Notes under the pieces: model-generated
Seen by the model: only the letters and a program-made list of their open reading frames with translations
Database searches by the model: none
What the model was told of the DNA's origin: nothing
NCBI GenBank assembly: GCA_003446375.1
Contig: DMAW01000131.1
Location: 1-11,766 of the forward strand
DNA: 11,766 nucleotides
Reading direction: 5' to 3'
Source: Eubacteriaceae bacterium
Lineage (GTDB): Bacteria > Bacillota > Clostridia > Eubacteriales > Alkalibacteraceae
In this document: positions 6,272-11,766 of the stretch, piece after piece
How the letters are laid out: the number at the start of each line of letters is the position of its first letter
Numbering within the stretch: position 1 is the first letter of the stretch
Position numbers and translations under genes: made by a program

Positions 6272-9200
6272 ATGAAGTTTAAGTTTAAAGTACAAGATTA
6301 CCAGACTGAAGCTGCTGAAAGCATTGTCAAAGTATTTAATGGACAACCTAAACATGGCCTTTTCAAATATCGTAGAGATTTAGGGAAGCGGAAAGCTCAG
6401 GCTACAATTCAAGAACAAGATGCTGAATTTGAAATGGGTTTTCGTAATGCTGAGGTAGAAATAACAAAGGAGCAGCTCCTTAAGAATATCCGTGCTGTGC
6501 AGACAGCTAATAACATTAAAAATTCATCTGCAATAGAAGCGGGGCTTGGTCTTGTTTCCCTTGATGTAGAAATGGAAACGGGTACGGGTAAAACTTATGT
6601 CTATATTAAAACTATGTTTGAGCTTTACAAGGCTTATGGTTGGAGCAAGTTTATTGTCGTAGTACCCAGTATTGCTATTCGTGAAGGGGTAAAGAAATCC
6701 TTTGAAATTATCCAAGAGCATTTCATGGAGCATTATGGGCTGAAGGCTAGATTTTTTGTATATAATTCCTCTAATTTGCACCAATTAGATGAGTATTCTC
6801 AAAACTCAGGAATTAATGTCATGATTATCAATACTCAGGCATTTAATACCACCATGAATGAGGATAAAAATGTGGAAGGTAGAAGTGGTAATGAAGCTGC
6901 GCGTATTATCTATACCAAACGTGATGAGTTTGGCTCAAGACGTCCAATAGATGTTATTAAGGCAAATCGTCCAATCATTATTTTAGATGAACCTCAAAAG
7001 ATGGGTGGTACAGCAACTCAAAATGCACTGAAGAAGAATTTTAATCCCATATTTTCTCTCAATTTTTCAGCTACCCACAAAACATCTCATAACCTTGTTT
7101 ATGTACTGGATGCACTGGATGCTTTCAAAAAAAAGTTGGTTAAGAAAATCGAAGTAAAAGGTTTTGAACTGAAAAACTTAAGTGGTACCAATAGATATAT
7201 GTATCTAGCCGATATTGTGATAGATCGCAAAAATCCACCTCGTGCTAGACTTGAATTTGAAGTAAAGCGTAGCGGTGGTATCAAACGTGAAATACAATTA
7301 TTAGAAGCGGGAGACAGTTTATATGCATCCTCTAATGGATTGGAAGAATATAAAGGCATATCTGTTGCAGAAGTAGACCCTATACGTGCAGTAGTTGCAT
7401 TTTCTAATGGAGATAGCCTGACAACTGGCGAAGCTAGTGGCAATGTTAATGAAGATGATATTCGCCGTATACAGATTCGTGAAACCATAGCCTCACACTT
7501 TGATAAAGAAGAGAAGTTATTTGAACAAGGCATTAAGTGCCTATCTCTTTTCTTCATTGATGAAGTAGCAAAATACAGAAAGTATGATGAAGATGGCAAT
7601 GAATTAGTAAGTGAATATGGAAAAATATTTGAAGAAGAATATACGGCAGCACTAAATGAAAGGTTGACTCTGTTCCCAACAGCTTATCAAGCTTATCTAA
7701 GAGACATTGAAACAGCTGAAACTCATAGAGGTTATTTCTCTATAGATAAAAAAGGTAGGGCTATAGACAGTAAAAAAGCACGTGGTAGCGAGTTTTCAGA
7801 TGATATTTCAGCTTATGACCTAATATTAAAAAACAAGGAACGTTTATTATCCTTTGAAGAACCAACGCGATTTATCTTCTCCCACTCAGCGTTACGAGAA
7901 GGTTGGGATAATCCTAATGTATTTCAGATATGTACCCTAAAACATTCTGATAATGTGACAGCTAAAAGACAAGAAGTAGGTAGAGGACTTCGTCTTTGTG
8001 TAAATAGTAATGGAGAAAGACAAGATCTTGAGGTTTGTGGAGAAAGTTTAGTTCATGGTCTAAATGTACTGACGGTTGTTGCTAGTGAAAGTTATTCAGG
8101 ATTTGTTGCCGATTTACAGAAAGAGATTAAGTCAGATCTTTATGAGCGTCCAACAAAAGCAAGTGTGGAGTATTTTGCAGGTAAAAATATTACTGTTGGA
8201 GATGAAATTCATTCAATCACAGCCGCAGAAGCCACTGCAATTTATAATTATCTTGTGCGTAATGAGTATGTTGATGATGATGGTGCAGTTACAGACACAT
8301 ATCGCACTGCAGCTGAAGTGGGTAGTTTTGCACCACTTAAGCCTGAACTACAGCCCCTAGGAGAAAATATTCATAAATTAGTGCAGGCGATATTTGATCC
8401 AAGCATCCTTAAAGAAATGGCAGGAAATGCCCATGAAACTAAGGTTAAGGATAATCCTATCAATGAGAACTGGAAGGATTTCAAAGAGTTATGGGAAAAA
8501 ATCAATAAAAAGTATGCTTATACAGTCGATTTTAATAGTGAAGAACTTGTAGAGAAATCTATAGCTGCAATCAATAGTGAACTAAGAGTTGCAAAATTAA
8601 CCTATACTTTGACAAAAGGTGAGCAAGCTGGAACTGATTTCAATGTAGAGCGCACTGAAACCAAAAAACTAGAACGTTCACAGGGAAGCTATGTTGAATA
8701 TGACCTTGTAGGTAAAATAGCAGAAGGGGCAACCCTCACTCGTAGGACGGTTACAGCTATATTAAAAGGTATTTCTCCTGAAAAATTATGGTTATTTAAA
8801 GAAAACCCAGAAGAGTTTATTTCTAAAGTATCTGCAATAATTAATCAGCAAAAAGCTTCAGTTGTTGTGGAGCATATTACTTATGCTTCAACAGCAGAAG
8901 AACCCTATTCACAAGATATATTCAATATGAGCCGATCTTCTGATGAATATGCAAAAGCCTTTAAAGCGAAACACGCAATACAGGATTTCATATTTACAGA
9001 CGGATCAGCTAAAGACAGTATTGAAAGAAGGTTTGCAGAAGATTTAGATGCTGCCGATGAGGTGGTAGTTTACGCAAAACTGCCAAGAGGACCACGAGGA
9101 TTCTATATTCCTACACCAGTTGGCAACTACTCACCAGACTGGGCAATTTCATTTAAGAAAGGTGCTGTTAAACATATTTTCTTCATAGCAGAAACTAAAG

Positions 9201-9349
9201 GCACAATGGATAGCCTTCAATTGAGACCTATAGAACAGGCTAAGATCACTTGTGCAAAGAAGCTATTTAATGAGTTGTCTACAAGTGAAGTGAAGTATCA
9301 TGATGTGGATACCTATCAGAATTTGTTGTCGGTTATTGATTCATTATAA
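6272..9349 (+). CDS. res: Type III restriction endonuclease subunit (Res)
   Basis: This 1025-residue protein is the restriction subunit of the type III complex: an SF2 ATPase that moves or signals along DNA, with a C-terminal PD-(D/E)xK nuclease. Helicase motifs are intact: Walker A ETGTGKT (Lys107), motif II DEPQ (239-242, the DEPx variant common in Res proteins), SAT (266-268), and motif VI RQEVGRGLR (566-574). The nuclease core is seen as YIPTPVGNYSPDW with Asp956 and ETKG with Glu974 and Lys976, so cleavage activity is predicted to be intact. Length is in or slightly above the usual range. Its ATG directly abuts the mod TAG, and the strong AAGGAGGG site (6256-6263) lies within the mod 3' end, so Mod and Res are coupled. 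It is the last gene before a clear terminator. An A8 tract lies at 7127-7134 within codons for a Phe-Lys-Lys-Lys stretch. It needs Mod to recognise its site. Confidence 0.95.
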   Translation: MKFKFKVQDYQTEAAESIVKVFNGQPKHGLFKYRRDLGKRKAQATIQEQDAEFEMGFRNAEVEITKEQLLKNIRAVQTANNIKNSSAIEAGLGLVSLDVEMETGTGKTYVYIKTMFELYKAYGWSKFIVVVPSIAIREGVKKSFEIIQEHFMEHYGLKARFFVYNSSNLHQLDEYSQNSGINVMIINTQAFNTTMNEDKNVEGRSGNEAARIIYTKRDEFGSRRPIDVIKANRPIIILDEPQKMGGTATQNALKKNFNPIFSLNFSATHKTSHNLVYVLDALDAFKKKLVKKIEVKGFELKNLSGTNRYMYLADIVIDRKNPPRARLEFEVKRSGGIKREIQLLEAGDSLYASSNGLEEYKGISVAEVDPIRAVVAFSNGDSLTTGEASGNVNEDDIRRIQIRETIASHFDKEEKLFEQGIKCLSLFFIDEVAKYRKYDEDGNELVSEYGKIFEEEYTAALNERLTLFPTAYQAYLRDIETAETHRGYFSIDKKGRAIDSKKARGSEFSDDISAYDLILKNKERLLSFEEPTRFIFSHSALREGWDNPNVFQICTLKHSDNVTAKRQEVGRGLRLCVNSNGERQDLEVCGESLVHGLNVLTVVASESYSGFVADLQKEIKSDLYERPTKASVEYFAGKNITVGDEIHSITAAEATAIYNYLVRNEYVDDDGAVTDTYRTAAEVGSFAPLKPELQPLGENIHKLVQAIFDPSILKEMAGNAHETKVKDNPINENWKDFKELWEKINKKYAYTVDFNSEELVEKSIAAINSELRVAKLTYTLTKGEQAGTDFNVERTETKKLERSQGSYVEYDLVGKIAEGATLTRRTVTAILKGISPEKLWLFKENPEEFISKVSAIINQQKASVVVEHITYASTAEEPYSQDIFNMSRSSDEYAKAFKAKHAIQDFIFTDGSAKDSIERRFAEDLDAADEVVVYAKLPRGPRGFYIPTPVGNYSPDWAISFKKGAVKHIFFIAETKGTMDSLQLRPIEQAKITCAKKLFNELSTSEVKYHDVDTYQNLLSVIDSL

Positions 9350-9354
9350 TAAAA

Positions 9355-9397
9355 GCCCGTAAAATCCATGGTTAGTTGATTTTACGGGCAGATTTTT
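9355..9397 (+). terminator. Intrinsic terminator after res
   Basis: GCCCGTAAAATC (9355-9366) and GATTTTACGGGC (9378-9389) pair perfectly over 12 bp around an 11-base loop, followed by AGA and TTTTT (9393-9397). AAAA precedes the stem, which could let it act in both directions. It should end, or strongly reduce, transcription of the four-gene operon before the ATPase gene. The next gene's ribosome binding site begins right after the T-run. Confidence 0.85.
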
Positions 9398-9409
9398 AAG
9401 GAGGGGGAC

Positions 9410-11578
9410 ATGTCTGATTATACGATTAACATTCAGAATTGCAACAACATAGCACAAGGAGAATTGCCGATTTATTCCAATAAACTTAACATCATGTTTG
9501 GTCGTAATGGTACCGGGAAATCAACGATGGTAAGAGCCATTACGCTTATATCTCAGCAAAAAGCATTAACAGAACTTGCACCATATGGGATCAGTAATGA
9601 GGATGTTCAGCCGCATATAGAAGGATTTTCATCAGATAATATAGCAATATTTGATGATGAATATGTCCGTCAATATGTCTACCAAACCAAGACCCTTATT
9701 AAAAATACATTTGAGGTTCTGATTCGCTCAAATGAATACGATAATGCAAAGAAAAATATTGATGATGCGTTATCAACAATTAAAACCACTATTACAGAGC
9801 GTCAAGAGATTGTAAACCTTCAAAGTAATATTGGTGATTTGATAGACAAGATTAAGATGACTAGCAATAATAAAATTGCTAGAAGGGGAGGAACTAAAGG
9901 AATTCTTGAGGGCAAAGGTGCATATTTCAATCCTCCTGCTGAACTGACTGACTTAAAACCATTCTTTGAAGAAAACACTGTTTCTAAATGGGCAACATGG
10001 CGTTTACAAGGATACGATCAATTTGGTAGTAAAGGCTGTTGTCCTTATTGCTCAACTAATGACTCAGAAAAGACAAGTACCATAAACAGAGTATTTGCTG
10101 ATAGTTTTGACAAGGCCAGTGTTGAAATTGCAGCTGCAATATCAAAAGCACTAGAAGCTTTACAACCATATTTAGAGGAAAAAAAGACCGAGGAATTAAT
10201 TTCTTTATTTGGTGTTAAAGAAGATTTGGACGTCCTCGAAACACAATTAACCAAGCTCTGTACTGAAGCAGATTATCTTTATAAAAGGTTAACCTCTATT
10301 GTCTCATTCAATGGTGCTTCAGTAGATAGAGATAATATTGCAGATTTAGAATCTAGATTAAATGAAATGAAAATCGATTTCAGGGCTATTGATGATTTTT
10401 TTATATCGGATCTTACTAAGCAAGAAATTAGCACGATTAATATGGAGGTGGACAATCTTTTAGATAAAGTTAATGTGCTTAAAGGTGAAATTGGAAAATA
10501 TAATAAATATATTCAAGATAAAATAAAAGATAGAAAACAGGATATAAATGAATTTCTTTCCATAGCGGGATTTAGGTATTCGTTTGATGTAGAGCTTGAT
10601 GGTGAAAATAATGCTAGAGCATTTCTTAAATTTATAATGCCAGATGGAAATTCAGGAGATTTAAATTCTCCTAGTAAGCATCTGAGCTGGGGTGAAAAAA
10701 ACGCATTTGCATTAATATTATTTATGTTTGACGCAATTAGCAGGAATCCTGACTTAATAATACTTGATGATCCGATATCATCTTTCGACAGTAATAAAAA
10801 GTATGCGATAATAAATAGACTCTTCAAGACAGGCGATAAAGATAATAGTCTCTACCAGCGAACCGTGTTGATGTTAACACATGATTTTGAACCAGTGATT
10901 GATTATGTCCAAGTTGGTGCTGGAAGGCAAGATCCATCTTACGTCTGTGCTAATTACCTAGTAAATAATGATGGTAATTTAACATGTACCCCTATTCAAA
11001 AAAACTCTGATTTAATGTCTTCAGTTGTTTTACTAAAAGAAATAGCTAAAGATTCAAACATTGATATAGCTGCAAGAATAGGATGTCTTCGTAAATTTAT
11101 TGAACATCAATATAGAAAACCAAAAGAAGAGTCTGATGCCTATAACATACTCTCAAGCCTCATACATAGGCGATCTGAACCAACTTTTGATTCTGAAGGA
11201 AAGAACAAGTTAAGTGAAGAGCAAAGAGCAAATGGAAAAGGCTTTATCCAACAATACATTCCAGAATTTGACTACGATTTGGTTCTTGAGCAATGTACCC
11301 CTGAAAAATTGATGGATCGTTATGCAAATGAGACGTCCTCATACATAAAAATGCTTATCTTAAGGGCTTATACAGAGCATGATAAAGAGGCCAGAGAAAG
11401 GCTTCGTCAAACCAATGATGTCTTAAGGAAATATGTAGACGAAACATATCACATTGAAAATGATTACCTTTATTCGCTTGATGTCCGTCGTTTCAATATT
11501 GTCCCAGATCACTATATGACACACGCAGAGCGTTTTGTTGCAAATGAGAGAGCGCGGTTTGATTTTGTAGGGGTTTAA
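9410..11578 (+). CDS. AAA_13/ABC-type ATPase with CxxC motif, possible RloC/PrrC-like RNase
   Basis: The 722-residue protein has an SMC/ABC-like ATPase head split by a helical region. It shows Walker A GRNGTGKST (31-39, Lys37), signature LSWGEK (425-430), Walker B LIILDDP (Asp453-Asp454) and switch His491 in LTHD. Between the halves lie predicted coiled-coil stretches and a C-P-Y-C motif (Cys211, Cys214), like the zinc hook in Rad50 and RloC. After the ATPase, LRKFIEH gives Arg561, Glu565 and His566, with another His at 586. RloC and PrrC anticodon nucleases use an Arg-x3-Glu plus a downstream His, and Arg-x4-His also fits the HEPN RNase pattern. The spacing to His586 is shorter than in PrrC, so nuclease activity is only a hypothesis. 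An SMC-like defence ATPase without RNase activity (PtuA-like) is the alternative. The start has AAGGAGG at 9398-9404. A terminator upstream suggests separate or low expression. Confidence 0.85.
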   Translation: MSDYTINIQNCNNIAQGELPIYSNKLNIMFGRNGTGKSTMVRAITLISQQKALTELAPYGISNEDVQPHIEGFSSDNIAIFDDEYVRQYVYQTKTLIKNTFEVLIRSNEYDNAKKNIDDALSTIKTTITERQEIVNLQSNIGDLIDKIKMTSNNKIARRGGTKGILEGKGAYFNPPAELTDLKPFFEENTVSKWATWRLQGYDQFGSKGCCPYCSTNDSEKTSTINRVFADSFDKASVEIAAAISKALEALQPYLEEKKTEELISLFGVKEDLDVLETQLTKLCTEADYLYKRLTSIVSFNGASVDRDNIADLESRLNEMKIDFRAIDDFFISDLTKQEISTINMEVDNLLDKVNVLKGEIGKYNKYIQDKIKDRKQDINEFLSIAGFRYSFDVELDGENNARAFLKFIMPDGNSGDLNSPSKHLSWGEKNAFALILFMFDAISRNPDLIILDDPISSFDSNKKYAIINRLFKTGDKDNSLYQRTVLMLTHDFEPVIDYVQVGAGRQDPSYVCANYLVNNDGNLTCTPIQKNSDLMSSVVLLKEIAKDSNIDIAARIGCLRKFIEHQYRKPKEESDAYNILSSLIHRRSEPTFDSEGKNKLSEEQRANGKGFIQQYIPEFDYDLVLEQCTPEKLMDRYANETSSYIKMLILRAYTEHDKEARERLRQTNDVLRKYVDETYHIENDYLYSLDVRRFNIVPDHYMTHAERFVANERARFDFVGV

Positions 11579-11603
11579 TCTTGGATGGATCTAATGTTGA
11601 CTT

Positions 11604-11726
11604 GTTTCCGCACACGTAGAAATCTTCAGAATTTCTATGGACATATTCCCGCAAACGAGCAAATGTACAAAAGCGGGATAGAAAAGTTTCCACATACGGA
11701 TAAATGTAAAAAAACACTCAAGACAT
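11604..11726. repeat. Three imperfect tandem repeats with exact 41-bp period
   Basis: Units begin at 11604 (GTTTCCGCACACG), 11645 (ATTCCCGCAAACG) and 11686 (GTTTCCACATACG). Aligned without gaps, 17 of the first 28 columns are identical in all three, with a shared AAAT at columns 17-20; the remaining 13 columns are mostly unrelated. Forty-one is not a multiple of three, so these are not protein repeats. A roughly 28-bp core at a fixed spacing of about four helical turns suggests protein-binding sites, for example recombinase arm or end sites of a mobile element, or a partition or replication iteron. Unit 1 also holds TAGAAAT/ATTTCTA (11617-11637) and unit 2 TCCCGC/GCGGGA (11647-11678) as small inverted repeats. 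No gene is convincing between 11579 and the window end. Confidence 0.7.
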
Positions 11727-11766
11727 CAAGATGAGCCTATCCGGCCACGTTGAGACGGTAGTATTG

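Noticed and set aside
8076..8360. A 94-codon + strand frame within res
   Set aside because: It is an out-of-frame shadow of the res coding sequence, which is intact across this span with conserved motifs on both sides.
11493..11717. A 74-codon - strand frame overlapping the ATPase 3' end
   Set aside because: It overlaps a well-supported gene, has no family resemblance and no clear ribosome binding site.
11604..11726. CRISPR-like array, because the unit starts with GTTTCC
   Set aside because: The repeats are too divergent and the 41-bp period is too short for normal repeat-plus-spacer units; no cas genes are present.
11585..11734. A 49-codon + strand frame after the ATPase gene
   Set aside because: No ribosome binding site, no recognisable product, and it runs through the 41-bp-period repeats, which are not a multiple of three.

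Overview
The window looks like a chromosomal defence island or mobile-element cargo region from a low-GC Gram-positive bacterium (Bacillota). This rests on strong AGGAGG-type ribosome binding sites, AT-rich codon use and sigma-A-like promoter boxes. The species cannot be named from the sequence. All convincing genes lie on the + strand.

Layout. Positions 1-556 are a short regulatory or scarred leader. It holds a candidate promoter (65-93), a 7-bp inverted repeat (106-126), a 26-codon hydrophobic peptide gene (168-248), a perfect 24-bp-arm inverted repeat (273-325) and the broken remains of an excisionase-type HTH gene (349-522). A second candidate promoter (313-342) has its -35 box inside the right arm of the inverted repeat. 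Positions 557-9349 form a tight four-gene operon: a SNF2-type helicase with a degenerate phospholipase D-like N-terminus, a DUF4391-family protein, a type III restriction-modification Mod DNA methyltransferase, and the Res helicase-endonuclease. A strong intrinsic terminator (9355-9397) separates this operon from a fifth gene (9410-11578). That gene encodes an AAA_13/ABC-type ATPase with a CxxC hook motif and a C-terminal Arg-x3-Glu-His segment reminiscent of RloC/PrrC anticodon nucleases. After 11578 no convincing gene remains, but three imperfect repeats with an exact 41-bp period occupy 11604-11726.

How the genes may work together. Mod should methylate adenine at a short asymmetric site and also give Res its sequence specificity. 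Res should be the ATP-driven translocase and nuclease that cuts foreign DNA with suitably oriented unmodified sites. The SNF2 helicase and DUF4391 protein are not part of textbook type III systems, yet here they are translationally coupled upstream of mod, so they probably act with the complex. The ATPase, behind its terminator, could be a second defence layer that acts when restriction fails, by analogy with PrrC and its type I host system. That last point is inference.

Signs of exchange are the decayed HTH gene next to a long hairpin, a sharply bounded GC-rich block inside mod just after the target-recognition region, and the recombinase-site-like repeats at the right end.
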